Source of the DNA: Setomelanomma holmii
Lineage: Eukaryota > Ascomycota > Dothideomycetes > Pleosporales > Phaeosphaeriaceae
Length of the DNA: 64,000 bases
Assembly (NCBI GenBank): GCA_010015745.1
Contig: ML978188.1
Coordinates: forward strand, 228,730 to 292,729
Direction of reading: 5' to 3'
Part shown: positions 1 through 12,040 of the stretch, one piece after another
How positions within the stretch are numbered: the first letter of the stretch is position 1
How the letters are laid out: each line of letters begins with the position of its first letter
Program-made: the position numbers and the translations under genes
Notes under the pieces: model-generated
What the model was told of the DNA's origin: nothing
Seen by the model: the letters and a program-made list of their open reading frames with translations, nothing else
Databases searched by the model: none

Positions 1-3000
1 ACGGCCAGCGAGGACCTCGGGCGCAGCGTAGTCTGGATTGACAGTCAGTAGATGTAGGCATAATTAGAACGCAAACAAGACGTACCAATAGTGCCCACAA
101 AGACATCAAAAGGCCCGCTCTTGATGTACGCCGCACTCCCAAAGTCAATGAGCTTGATATTGCCCTCGCCGTCGAGCACCACGTTCTCATCTTTGATGTC
201 GCGATGCACGACTTTAGCTTTTGTGTGCAAGTGATGAACGGCGTCAGCCACTTGCACAAATATCTTGCGGCACTCCTTTTCTTCCATGTTGACGCGGAGC
301 TCGATGTAGTCGAAGAGGTCCATGCCAGGCAAACCGTGCGGTACCATCTCGATATAATAGTTGACATCATCCTCGAAGAAGTCGGACATCTCCACAATGT
401 TAGGGTGTTTGAAGCCGTCTCGCCGTAAGTAATCAAGCACGTGAATCTCGAGCGGGACGGTGCCAAGTCGTCGGTCTCGCGTCCATGTGTCGACGAGAAT
501 GCGACGCTTCGTGACATACTTGATGACCACCTTCTTGCCGCTGTTCTTCTTGAACCGACAGAGCTTCACTTGGCCGTAGGCGCCTTGACCCATGTCTTCA
601 AGTACCACGAAATCGTTGATCGTCTTCTTTGTCGGGGGCTCTTCCTTCTTGACTGGTACTGGAGGTGGTCCCATAGCTGCTTGGGGCTCCTTTGGAGTCT
701 CGGGGCGCGCGGCGTTCTGGATTTGCTTTGTCAGAAGTGATACGTGCGCTGTACTGGATGAGGAATTGGAGTGGTCGGAAAGTGGTTCCTCTGGCACGTT
801 GAGATTGGACTGCCCAGGTGAAGGTTGTCGAGGCGGTGTTCCAGGCCGTGACAGCATAGGAGTCACAGGACCGATCCCATGATTTGCAGCATGTAGCTGC
901 CTAGAGTATGTTATCCACAAAGCGTACACCAACTCAGGACCCTTTGACGCTTTTGTCGATGCAGCCTCCTCCTCAATCACATCTTCGTCGAATCGGGGAG
1001 TCTTCTCGCTCTTCACAACGCGCATCTGGACATCAACCATGATCTCAGACCCATCCCGGTGCATTGCAGGCAGACCGCTTGGTCTCAAGAATATCGCAGC
1101 TGCGTCTGCGCTACCTTCGCGCATAGCAAGCAGGGCACGAGCGCGCCGGAAGCTATGCTCGGGTATGACTATACCATCAACCAGCTCAATCTTATCTTCA
1201 TCAGTCATGACATGCAGTATCCTGTCGAAAGCCGGTATCAATTTGCTGACGTGAACACCTTCAGGCCGTGGCTGGCCGAAAAGTGCAGACGAGAACACGG
1301 CGTTGGAGCTGGTGACTGTGAGGTCGGATGCGGAAAGCACGATGATGCCTGCAATGTGCGGAAAGCTGGAGACGCGGAAGGTAGGCTCGCCTGGGACTGC
1401 TTCAACTGTCACCGGGATGTTGATGCTATTCGAAGTCCTCGCGGTATAGCTGAGCGTGGCGGCAATCTCGTCGTAGTCGAGTGCGCCTGTGTTGGTGCCT
1501 TTCAAACGCGGTATGCCGGGCAGGAGTCGCTTGAGGTCCATCCCGCGCCGCAACCGATCGCTCCCAAAGACTGCTTCTATTGCGCCCCAGCCCTTGGAAA
1601 CGCATCCGACCTCGTCTACATTGATGTACACGACATCTTCAGCAATCTCTTCCAGCACCCAGATCAGACCGCCTCGCTTCTCCTTAACCCACAGACTTGC
1701 AGATCCAGTGGCCCCATTCCGCTTCTGGATAGGAATGACATCGCCGCACAGCAATACACCTCTTGAACCCTTCGATTCGTGGTTCAGCTTTCCGGCCTTC
1801 TTGGCATTGTAGTATGACGACCCGCTGCCGTCGTCTGTCTTTGCTTTCCTCGAGGCTGCCACGCGCGATGAAGGCTTGCTCAATAAACGTGCTGTAACTC
1901 CACTGCCCACTTTTAGGTTTGTTGCTGGGGCTGGTCCTGGGCAATTTCCAGAACTATCCTTTGGTGTGTTAGATCCAGTGTCGGGGTTCCTCAGCTTCTC
2001 TTCGAGCCACTTCCTGCGATCCTCGCGGACAACCTCCAGTATGCCCAATTTGCGCACCTCGGCCCGTGTCACGCCAAACACTAGACAGGCCAAGTCGTTG
2101 GCTGATGTAATGGTCCACGGTGAGTGCGCTTCGGTGGTGAAGATGGCCTGGGCGGCTGGTGTGTATCTGCTGCCATGGCCATGAGGTACTGATCCAGCAG
2201 AGTGTGGTCCTGGGACATGATTGAAGCTCGGAGGGACCGTGGGTACGGATGAAGGAGAAACGAGGTGGGTGATCTGCCCTTGGTCGCCCACCGAGTATGG
2301 CTGTGCGAGGACTTCGTTGAGCTGGCTCTGTATCGTGAGCGGTGCAACGTCCGTCAGAGTGCGCTTCAGTGCCGCGCGTTGGGGTCGTCGAGCCGGTGGT
2401 GGGGAGGGTTCACGGGCTTGAGTGCTTGATGTCTCAGAAAGGACTTGGGTGCTGGGGGTGCTCAAGGTCTCGACTGCACTGCTACTGGAGTCTGCAATCT
2501 CTGTTGTCGTGGCCCGGTGAACTGGAGGTCTGGCAGCCTCCAACAGGCTCTCCGGACTCTCCGACCGCCGGTTCAGGAAGTCCTTCTCAAAGAGATTCTC
2601 GCCCGACATATCCGCGGGCCCTGTGATGGGCCCAAGTGAGCTCAACCCATGAGCTCCCGCGCCCTCGTGTCCTATCAAGTTTGCCCGGCTCAGCAGCTCC
2701 ATCATGCTCTGCACTTCCTGGTCGCCGCTGAGCTTGGCCTGGGCGTTCGCTATCCCCGGGTTCGTGGCAGCCCAGCCCAGGCGGTCCCGCATGAAGTCTA
2801 TCGACCGCTTCAGCACATTCTGGCGGTTGTGAATGAACTCTTCCGACTGTGTCGCAAACGAAAACGAGTGCAGGGACTCGGAAGGGAAGCGTGTCAGATC
2901 CTCGCCGAAAGCAAACGTCGGCGAGCCCGGGACAGACGGGGCGGCGTCTGAGGGGTGTCTCGAGACTGGCGGGGTGGCAATGTTTAGCGATACGGCACGC

Positions 3001-3416
3001 TGCGTTGATGCGGGCATGCGACCCTGCTGCTGTCGTATGCGGCGGAGACCTGACGCTCCCAGGCCATGCTCGTGTTCGGGGAGGATGGGCGACCTGGCAG
3101 ACATGTGTCAGTCACGACTCAGCACTCCCATGCCCCTCTACTCTTCTCAACGCCCCAGATGTCCTGGGATCCCACGCCGTACTGACCTCGCTAAGCGGTC
3201 CAGCTGCCCGGCATCTATGCTCATCCGCTTCGCCGTGTCTATTGCAGGCGGCCCTCGCGACTGCGAGAGCAGATTGGAGGTGCTCTTGTTCTTGACCAGC
3301 GAGGCATATTCGGGAGGAGCAGAGCGCTGTGGCGAGAGGGCTTCGAAGTGGGCTTCGAAGTGGGCTTCTTCTGGTAGAGAGCCTGGTGGGGTAAGCGTGT
3401 CAGCGAGCGAGCCCAT
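1..3416 (-). CDS. PSK1: PAS-domain serine/threonine kinase (PSK1/PASK family), 3' end outside window
   Basis: Cytoplasmic nutrient-sensing kinase of the Psk1/PASK family, which links sugar status to glycogen synthesis and translation. Exons read 3416-3187, 3093-86 and 32 to beyond position 1. Introns are 3094-3186 (donor GTCAGT) and 33-85 (donor GTACGT). Splicing the second gives the activation-loop string FVGTIDYAAPEVL. Order: a long Ser/Pro-rich N-terminus, a PAS-like segment (PWTITSANDLACLVFG), a second PAS-like segment (about residues 570-650 of the main exon), a linker, then the kinase with GQGAYGQV, the VIKYV lysine, HRDIKDEN and DFG. Start is uncertain: ATG at 3416 (MGSLADTL) is chosen, and ATG at 3485 in the same frame would add 23 residues. 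The kinase C-lobe beyond APEVLAGR lies off the left edge. Confidence 0.88.
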
Positions 3417-4842
3417 GTGAAGTCGGTGCCAGTGCCGTGGGACAATGGCGTAAGGAGCTGGTAGGGGCAGCAGAGAGCCGGCCATGTCTTGTTGAGCTTT
3501 CGGGCATGGACGTGGCCCGGCGCACCGCTGCTCTCGGCGTCATGGGACCGTTTCTTGCGGGCGGAGCGGTGAGGCCTACGCTCATGCCCGCCCTGCCCAT
3601 GGTGGTACGTACGGAGCGGCGGCGGTGGAGCGTGACAGAGATCAGAGAAAAGTGGTCAGAAGACAGTTGCTTACCATCGTGTGGCCCGCTCATTCCCTGA
3701 CGCGTGCGAGCGCCTGTTCCCAGGCCGAGTAAATGCTGTCTCGGAGCGGGCGGCGGGAGATGCGATCCCTGGCTTGCTATTTGTACGTGTACACAGAGAT
3801 CACGTCACTATGTCGCTTCTGGGGGTACGAGAGATGCGTGGGCGGGTATTGCAGAGGGTCTGGCAGGGTCTATCGCTACGGGCGCTGCGTGAGGGCGGGT
3901 GCTGCAATGCACGAACACGGGCGAGATACGATGCGCAACCGAGTTATATGGCAGCAGCACTGTAGGTGAGAAACGTGACTATGCAATTGAGGCGTGACAG
4001 ACTGCTAGACGGTGCAGCCAGCGAGCCGACTTGAGACGGAGAGTCTTTGCATGGCCGCCCACGTTTCTGCCCCGCACAGGCCTCCGATCCAAGGGCCGTC
4101 TCCACGCTCCATGCGTCCTAGATAGATCTCACAGCATCGCAGGCACACCAAGCACAAAGGCCCGACCCCAGATTGCACATGTCATTACCGTTCGGTAGAA
4201 ATGGTCGGCAACGTGGGACGAGACGCAAGCCCGTTGTGTGCAACTGCCCGCGGGAACCCTGAGGCTGGAGGCACTTCGGATTGTCCCTGTGCTACCATGA
4301 CAAGATGACACCTTCCGACAAGAATCCTGGGACCGAACGCCAGCGCGCCCGCTAGTATCTCCGACAGATGCTGCTATGTATGTCGCTTGCTAACAACGAG
4401 GAACTGAAACTCGCGCTCCGCCCATTCTCCCGAAGTCGCTCCAGCATACCAGCGTTCCCAACACAATGGCAAGAATTCGTTGCCAACTCATCAACATGTG
4501 CAGACTGCAGGGCCTTCGCGTCCAGATGCTCGACACCCCGAATGCTTTTTTGCATGCATGTTGTTCTGCGGTTATAAGCGTTTTGTAGGATCCGCGTTCC
4601 CCGCCACCAGCTATTGGTTCAGGGCGAAATATCCATTGTGGCCGCTTGATATTGCACGTGTCCCAGAGAGCCTCCAGGCTTCTAGCTCCTATACGTCATT
4701 AGCTTTCTAGAGATGTGTTTGTTACTTCGCGCAACATCTAAAGGTGTATCTTGCAAGGGCCGCTGCAAAATCCACTGGAGTTGACGACACAGTCTATGCT
4801 TGTCCCAGAGTGACTATTCGACCATATGAGGGACTGCTCCCC
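3417..4842. other. Intergenic: upstream of PSK1, downstream of the WGDFE-motif gene
   Basis: About 1.4 kb between the 5' end of the kinase gene and the stop of the next minus-strand gene. Open frames here are short, overlap one another on both strands, and show no recognisable motif. It should hold the kinase promoter and 5' UTR, and an alternative upstream ATG of the kinase lies at 3485. Confidence 0.5.
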
Positions 4843-6506
4843 TCAACGCTGTCGAAGGGCGTCTTTGTGCTGATTCCAGAGATTGCGGCAACCTTCGCAG
4901 ACAGTCAGCTCAAACCCTTCGCCACTGTGTAGACGGGCCTACCTCGATGCATGTTCACTTGATCGATCCACCACTCCCCAAAACTGTCATCGATGCTCAT
5001 GTCTGCTGCAGTGACTCGTTCGTCCCTCTTAAGACCACACAGCATACATGGCTGCCGAGCAGGTATACCGCCCTCTGCCTGCTTCAACGTCTTCACAGGC
5101 ATTGCCTCCTGCAGATCTGGTCCTCGTTCGAGAGTGCTGGCTTTGATCTGGTTGACGCCAGAAACCACATGTCGCAGGCGCCCGACCTGTTCCTTCCAGG
5201 CTCGAATGACATCTGAGACTTCTCTTTCCTCTTTCAAATTCTCGCCCTTGTCCACGCCAGTGAGCTTCATGCCCGATGTCGCTCGTGATGATGCAGGCCC
5301 AATCCGCATACCCTGTGAGAGATGTTGATCTCGCTTCCAGCGCAGCTTTCTGCCCGCTATGATGTGTGCAGCAACGTTGGCGAGTATGAGATATCCTTGA
5401 AGGTACGCGATGGTGGCTGGCTCGGCCATGAGCTTGTTCCGCATAGGCAGCGGTTGTGCAGCCATGGGCTTGAACAGCTTCTCTTGCGCCTCCACAAAGA
5501 GCGATGGGAAGAGAGACAGCAAGACGCCCGGTGGTGGTACATTAGTCGGTGGAAGGTCTCCGGGCTGTGATTCTTCCGAGAGGGGTGAGATGATAGGGGC
5601 AGGGAGTCCAGAATTACTGGACTCTGCTGCTGCGATCATGTCGACCTTTTTCGCAGCTTGTGCTGGCATTTTGGCAGGTATGGAAGCTTCCCAATCATCG
5701 AAAGTGTCCCAGCCATCACTGTCCTTGGCTGCAGATGGCGTTGTGAGTGCTACTGTGGGTGCTATTGTTGACTTATTGCTAGACGTGATCCCAAAGCCTC
5801 CAACTGATCCTCTTTTCTTTGTCGGTCGAGTTGACAATCTTTGTTTATCCGAAAAATCATGGTGACCGCTTGTGGCAGCAGGAGGTGGTTTCGATCCTGA
5901 TACACTCAAGTCTCCAAGCAGGTCTGCCAAAGCTGAAGAAGCAGCCGGAGGCGGAAGAGTATCATTCCTGGTGTCTGCAGCCTCAAACTCACCAAAATTG
6001 TCATCGTCGTCCACAGCATCTTCCGCATCGAAAAGGACGCTGGGATCAGCTGATTTCTTGGCTTTAATGATCAGTGCTTTTTGCCATGACTGCTGCTCCG
6101 GTCGAGTTGACTGCTGCGCCACGAACGCGAATGAATCCTGTGTGACCGCCGCAGGTCTTTGCGGTATGCTGAGGTGCTGTTGTACTGGTGCTGGCGAGGC
6201 GTCGAATGCAGAAGGGTATTGCTGAGTTGGCTGTGCTGGCTGCACAGTCGATGGATCGCCTTCGAAGTCACCCCACTCATCGTTGTCATCGTTTATTAGG
6301 ACAGATACTGTGACGGGTGCAGAGCTCTGCAATCGCTGCTGGGGTGGTTGGTGCGCTTTGGCCACAGAAGCTGGTGGTGGAGTGTCGAAGCTGTCAAAGA
6401 AGCTAAAACTTGGTGCTTGGTGCGCTTTAGGCCTCGATGGAGGTGCTGGCTGCGCTTGACTAGAGTCTGTGTCTGCCGCAAACTCAGCAAAGAGATCTGC
6501 AGACAT
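4843..6506 (-). CDS. Fungal-specific WGDFE-motif protein, function unknown
   Basis: Exons 6506-4943 and 4892-4843, intron 4893-4942 (50 nt, donor GTAGGC), giving 537 aa. The start MSADLFAEFA has no competitor. The N-terminal half is low-complexity (Pro/Gln/Ser) with acidic-aromatic short motifs DEWGDFE, DNFGEFE and DGWDTFDDWE, of the type that binds clathrin-adaptor appendages. The C-terminal half is compact, with a helical hydrophobic stretch (AYLQGYLILANVAAHII), then CMLCGLKRDER and FGEWW. Splicing restores a conserved-looking tail MHRGCRNLWNQHKDALRQR. The CxxC plus H-x2-C pattern could bind zinc. From memory the family is sometimes labelled 'kinase ppk6', but no kinase motif is visible, so that name is not adopted. 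A membrane-trafficking role is inference only. Confidence 0.72.
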
Positions 6507-6844
6507 TGCCGCATGTGATGGAGGAATAGTGTAATGTGCGGTTGTTCGGTGGTGGAAGTCACGATGGCGCTAGGCTTTTGACTCGCGTACTCAGAGCCGC
6601 AATTCGCCTCCACCGCATCCTCCCTCATGCATGTCTCCTTCGATCGAAGCACATTTGAAGCACGGATTAATATGGCGATAACGACGGCAGGTTTAGGTGC
6701 GCAAGCAACGAGAGCACTCTGATTTCGAGCACGAGTCAGTTTCTAAAAGTCTCAGCCTCAATCCTTGTGCACGCCTTCCTATAGCAGCCCACTTGAGCTC
6801 ACTCTTATTGTTTCCCCATAATATCCCATCTTCCATTCTGCGCA

Positions 6845-7765
6845 ATGCAGCATTTGTTCTCCTCTATACCGCCTCCGGCCTTCACACCAGAATCTCTAAT
6901 CGACCTCTCCACGAAAGTCTACATCATAACATCTCGCGCACCAAGCAGCCTCCATCTCGCCAAAATCCTCTACGCCCTACACGCCACAATCTACCTGGGC
7001 TTCGATTCGAATACAAATTTCCAAGCTGTTGTTGATGATATCAAGGTAGCCACTCCAGGCTCGAAGGGCTCTCTGAAGCTCTTCCTCTTCGATCCTCGAG
7101 ACTCATCAAGTGTGAAGACAGCTGTGGAAAGAGTCGTGGAGCAGGAGTGGCGATTAGATATCCTGTTCCTAAACACGCAGGATGGCGTGCTGCTGGTTCT
7201 CTTCACACTCGCGAACTTACTGTTACCACTATTGCATGCAACGGCGAGTCATTTCTGCCATCCCAATCCCTCGATTCGAGTTGTTTGGATTGCGCCCTCA
7301 AGCATGCCCAACACTGACAGTGGTTCGACCCATCCCGGAGCAGCAGACACGATGTATCTCCTCGCTCATGCCTTCACCACCCTTCCGCCGCCCTCGCCAA
7401 AACTAGCGACAAGTGCAAATGCACACAATTTACCAACTAGCAACCCCTCAGGAGTTCAGCATGTATGCGTCACAACAAACCCTGAGTATCCGAAATGGCA
7501 GCGGTTCGTAAAGTACCTGGTCCCTGTCTCCCCCAAGGATGAAGTTGAGAAAGCTGCATGTACTTTGCTGTATGCCGGGCTAGCACCCGACGTGAGAAGT
7601 GGCGACTGGGTGGCGCCGTGGGGCAGAAGGGCTGTTGTGCCGGAACATCTTCAGGCGTGCACAATGGAGAAGCATGGGAAGGAGACTAGTAGTAGTGCGC
7701 AGGTGTACGCCAGATACGTCGTGATGATGCGACAGTTCATGGGCGGACAGAATGCTACATGTTAG
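6845..7765 (+). CDS. Degenerate short-chain dehydrogenase-like protein
   Basis: Single-exon gene of 306 aa starting MQHLFSSIPPPAFTPESLIDLSTKVYIITS. The layout resembles fungal SDRs of the retinol-dehydrogenase-like type: an N-terminal helix, KVYIITS for the first beta strand, ALHATIYLG, a D in FDPRDSSSVKTAVERVV, DILFLNTQDG, then RVVWIAPSS. The catalytic features are missing: TGxxxGIG is replaced by TSRAPSSLHLA, NNAG by NTQDG, and no YxxxK is visible. About 20 residues normally found after NNAG also seem to be absent. It may be a non-catalytic relative or an early pseudogene that kept its frame. It is divergent from the WGDFE-motif gene, with about 340 bp between the starts. Confidence 0.6.
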   Translation: MQHLFSSIPPPAFTPESLIDLSTKVYIITSRAPSSLHLAKILYALHATIYLGFDSNTNFQAVVDDIKVATPGSKGSLKLFLFDPRDSSSVKTAVERVVEQEWRLDILFLNTQDGVLLVLFTLANLLLPLLHATASHFCHPNPSIRVVWIAPSSMPNTDSGSTHPGAADTMYLLAHAFTTLPPPSPKLATSANAHNLPTSNPSGVQHVCVTTNPEYPKWQRFVKYLVPVSPKDEVEKAACTLLYAGLAPDVRSGDWVAPWGRRAVVPEHLQACTMEKHGKETSSSAQVYARYVVMMRQFMGGQNATC

Positions 7766-8079
7766 GGTACGTACCATGGTCATTTGGTGCCGTTGAGCAC
7801 ACATGAGGGCAGGAGACTGTCAGCAACACCGCACGCAGGATCATGGAGACGAGCGACACCACGATGAACATCACGATGAAGCACGATAAGCAATAGTTGT
7901 CCACCCATAACTTTCATTCAGATCATTGTGTGAAGTCTATGGAGGGACTACGCCAGGAACCCCAGATCGTTATGCATGATACGTTTCAAGAAGTCATCAT
8001 AGCTTTTCCTAAGCCGCCGCATCCCCAGAACCAGGTATCTAGAGAAAGGAAAGAAACAAGCCACCCGAACAGAGAGCGC

Positions 8080-9878
8080 TTATTTCTTGGAGGCCTTCTG
8101 GGCAGCCTTGGTGACCTTGCCAGCCTTGTCGGCCTTGACGACAGACTTGATGACACCGACAGCGACGGTCTGACGCATGTCACGGACAGCGAAACGACCG
8201 AGAGGAGGGTAGTCAGTGAAGGCCTCAACGCACATGGGCTTGGAGGGAACCATCTTAACGATGGCAGCGTCACCGGACTTGATGAACTTGGGGGAGTTCT
8301 CAACCGACTTGCCGGTACGGCGGTCGATCTTCTCAAGGAGCTCGGAGAACTTGCAAGCAATGTGGGCGGTGTGGCAGTCGAGGACTGGCGCGTAACCGGC
8401 ACCGACCTGACCAGGGTGGTTGAGGACGATGACCTGGGCATTGAAGGACTCGGCACCCTTGGGGGGGTCGTTCTTGGAGTCACCGGCAACGTTACCACGA
8501 CGAATCTCCTTGACGGAGACGTTCTTGACGTTGAAGCCGACATTGTCACCGGGAACACCCTCAGTAAGCTGCTCGTGATGCATCTCGACGGACTTGACTT
8601 CAGTGGTCACGCCAGCGGGGGCGAAGGTGACGACCATACCGGCCTTGATAATACCAGTCTCGACACGACCGACGGGAACCGTGCCGATACCGCCAATCTT
8701 GTAGACATCCTGGAGGGGAAGGCGGAGGGGCTTGTCGGTGGGACGGGACGGGGGGTCGATGGCATCGATGGCCTCGAGGAGGGTCTTGCCGGTGGACTTG
8801 GTCTTAGTCTCCTTCTCCCAACCCTTGTACCATGGGCAGTTGGTGGAGACATCAATCATGTTGTCGCCGTTGAAGCCGGAGATGGGGACGAAGGGAACGT
8901 GCTTGGGGTTGTAGCCGACCTTCTTGATGAAGTTGGAGGTCTCCTTGATGATCTCCTGGTAACGGTCCTCAGACCACTTGGTGGTGTCCATCTTGTTGAT
9001 GGCGACGATGAGCTGCTTGACACCGAGGGTGTAGGCAAGCAGAGCGTGCTCACGAGTCTGGCCATCCTTGGAGATACCAGCCTCGAACTCACCAGTACCG
9101 GCAGCGATGATGAGAATAGCGCAGTCGGCCTGGGAAGTACCAGTGATCATGTTCTTGATGAAATCACGATGACCAGGGGCATCTGCGACGAGTTAACCCT
9201 GGTTTGTAGCTATGGAAAAGCAGGGAAACATACCAATGACGGTGACATAATACTTCGGGGTCTCGAACTTCCAGAGGGCAATGTCGATGGTGATACCACG
9301 CTCACGCTCGGCCTTCAACTTGTCGAGGACCCATGCGTACTTGAAGGAACCCTTGCCGAGTTCGGCGGCTTCCTACAAAAGGTGTTAGCATCATGAAGAT
9401 GTGAAAATTTCAGCTCGTAACGAAGCGCGAAATCCAGCTATGCGTCATGGTGTTGGAGTTCGCGAAAGCCCGGTCGGGAATAGCGTTGGTGCGAAAAAGT
9501 CGGCACAACCCCACCATCCAAAATGCCCCTCCTCGCGATAAGCCAGATAATGGCTGAGCTTGAGAGGATGCACCAGATGCCCGGGGCGCTCCTGCCCAAA
9601 GGAATGTGTCCTTACCTTCTCGAACTTCTCGATGGTACGCTTGTCGATACCGCCGCACTTGTAGATCAAGTCTGTATGCCAATGTGAGCTGATGTATTCC
9701 CGCTATCGTATGGAGGGGCAGGCTTACGGCCGGTGGTGGTAGATTTGCCGGAGTCGACGTGGCCGATAACGACCACGTTGATGTGCATCTTCTCTTTACT
9801 GTGGGCATCGTCAGCAGGCTGTCGCGTTGTGGCGGGGCGCCTCGAAGACTCGAGGCTGGCGGGGTTGACTCACCCCAT
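8080..9878 (-). CDS. TEF1: Translation elongation factor 1-alpha (eEF1A)
   Basis: GTPase that delivers aminoacyl-tRNA to the ribosome. Five exons: 9878-9874, 9798-9728, 9671-9616, 9372-9234 and 9182-8080, giving 457 aa. The first exon is only ATGGG. Splicing yields MGKEKMHINVVVIGHVDSGK. Motifs: GHVDSGKS (P-loop), DAPGHRDF (rebuilt across the last intron), NKMD, and the C-terminal AAQKASKK. Introns are 9799-9873, 9672-9727, 9373-9615 (243 nt, with a perfect TGCTAAC branch site) and 9183-9233. The coding part shows strong codon bias (GAG, AAG, CTC, GTC), as expected for a very highly expressed gene, and this also creates long spurious open frames on the opposite strand. Confidence 0.98.
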
Positions 9879-10110
9879 TTTGGCGGTTGTGTGTGTTGTT
9901 TGTTGTTAAGTGGAAGTTCAGTGAAGTGACTTGAATTGACCTAGAGAGCGTTAGAGAAATCAGACAGATGATTGCAGGTTAAACGAACAGTGTGTAGAGC
10001 TCGTCTATCGGCAATGTCAGGCGAAGAAGAAAAAGTCGATGGTGTGGAAGGGAGGGCGAGAATATAAAGGCGGGGAGTGTGCGCCAAGAACGTTTAGCGC
10101 TAGTCGGGCT
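9879..10110 (-). promoter_or_regulatory. TEF1 leader and core promoter, with probable 5' UTR intron
   Basis: Read on the minus strand, the stretch upstream of the ATG has a pyrimidine-rich run (about 10020-10060, CTCGCCCTCCCTTCC and CTTTTTCTTCTTC) typical of strong ascomycete promoters. Nearer the gene is a clear 3' splice pattern, TCTAACGCTCTCTAG, at about 9918-9935. This suggests a 5' UTR intron, but its donor is not obvious (a GTTCGT near 9990 is one candidate). Confidence 0.5.
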
Positions 10111-12040
10111 ATGCAAATTTGCTGGTAACGCCCAAACACCGTTGCAAGTCTCCTTCACTTGCGACGCATGCGATGGCAAAATAGGCAGAACTGCCCCCGC
10201 TCATTGGCCCATCTCTCACTCAGCGCGTTTGACCGCCCTGCCGATCCGTTGCCACAGCCGCCGCAACTTCCTCCTGCGAGTATCGATGGAAGTCGCAGCG
10301 TCACTGCCTTCATGACAGATGAAAACACTGGCTGAAGGACACATGACATTTACTTCGCAACTGACAGAAATATGAACACCCATGTGCCTACCCTTTCAAA
10401 AAGCGACATAACACTTCTCGTGGCCTGTTGGCGCTGAAAATTGTTGTGACAAAATTTTGGCGGGGTACTTGCCTTCTTCGCCCCTCTATCCTTTGTGTCT
10501 TAGCTCTACGCAATCGAGTGGACCTGATTCGACTTTTGCATGTCCCAGCACTGCCTAAAATATGCAAAACACCGTGGCCTTTTTCCATCGTCCCGCTGGT
10601 AGCCATTGATCTCAATGCATTTTCGACCACTCTTTGTCCACCAATTAAGGATTGCGGGGCCGAGCTGACTCATACGTCACCGGTGAACACTACATATCAA
10701 AGCGATCCGCCCTTTCGGGGGTGTGCTCACAATTGCCGCCCTTCTTGTGCACGATACCGCGGGTTTCCTCCAAACCTACGGTCGAACATGTCAAAGGGTG
10801 ACTCGATCACTATCAAAGTTGGATACTGAAGAGGGTCAAGCACGAATTCAAAAGTATTGGTTAGCATTAGGATTGGCGGCACATCTCGCGCCCGCACAAG
10901 TGCACTTATAATGGATGATCCCGTCCATCATCCTCCTCCATATACATACCTTCACTAAAGAGTATTCATCCTTCCGAGATCCAGGAAACCTTCGAAGGGC
11001 TTCCAGTATGTGCTGATAGCGGATAGTACGATGCGTATTTGCGAACGCACGCAACACTAGGGTCAATCATGTCACCTACCTAACAGACTGATTTAAGCGC
11101 GATTTAGCAGTTGACTACCCCCAATCAGGAATCGAAGTCAGGCGTTACAAGTGGGACCATCTTTCCAGTAACACGGCTCTCCACCCTTATATTGCCAGGC
11201 TCTCTACCGCACCACCAACTATGCATGTCAATCCTGCCTATAGCCACCTCCGTCACTATTACACCAAAGTCTCACACGTATTCGTTCAAAGAGTCTGTTC
11301 AGCATGTCACAACGGTCTAGCTAGTAGACGTACACGCGCACTGCCGTTCACGTGGGCAAAATTTGTAGAACTAGGCATATAACAAGTTGATGGGGTCATT
11401 TCACTTCTGATATATCTCCTCAAGGAACGGTAGTGGTGAGCTCTCATGTGGTAGATAAAACCGCGGATGGCCACGAACTTCCAGCAGTACAGAGCACCGT
11501 AGCAGGACAAGAGCGAGAGGCTGATCCCTCTTAAAATACTCTGTAATACTTCGCGACTCACTATAGGCCTCAATAGGTTTGTGAAGTCGACGACTTCGTT
11601 ATGTTGCGATGTTGTTGGTGCTGTCCCTAAAATCTTAGACGTTCATCTTATCCACGGCTTCATCTGCTACCTTAAAGTTGAGACTCCATTTGCAGCAAGC
11701 GTTCCAATCCCTTCACTTGATAACCTGAAAGTGGTTTTGCTCTCGTTATCGTATAAATCTTCTTCCTCTCGATCATTCATTGTCGAAGTGAAACCAAGAT
11801 GACGCCAGTGTATAAGTACGGGCAAAACTAAGAGCTTAATAACAGAGGCTCCTGCTCCCAATCAGGCCACAATCCGGGCTACGTCCGCCTCAGTTTCCAT
11901 CAAAGTCTCAAATTACCCACATGCTCATAGTTCTTCCAGGCCCTGCGCCCACGAGTCAACTCCGCCCTTCTGTCAGTCCTTTGACAGAGAGGAGCATGAA
12001 TGGGAGCATGGATCAAATTCCCAAGACCTTGCTAGCCGGC
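10111..12040. other. Gene-poor intergenic stretch
   Basis: About 1.9 kb with only short open frames on both strands, none with a recognisable motif. The composition is more mixed than in neighbouring coding DNA. Nothing further is supported. Confidence 0.5.

Noticed and set aside
7897..9396. 499-codon plus-strand open frame over TEF1
   Set aside because: It is the antisense shadow of the highly biased TEF1 coding sequence. Its Gly/Asp/Leu/Val-rich translation has no family, and it overlaps TEF1 introns.
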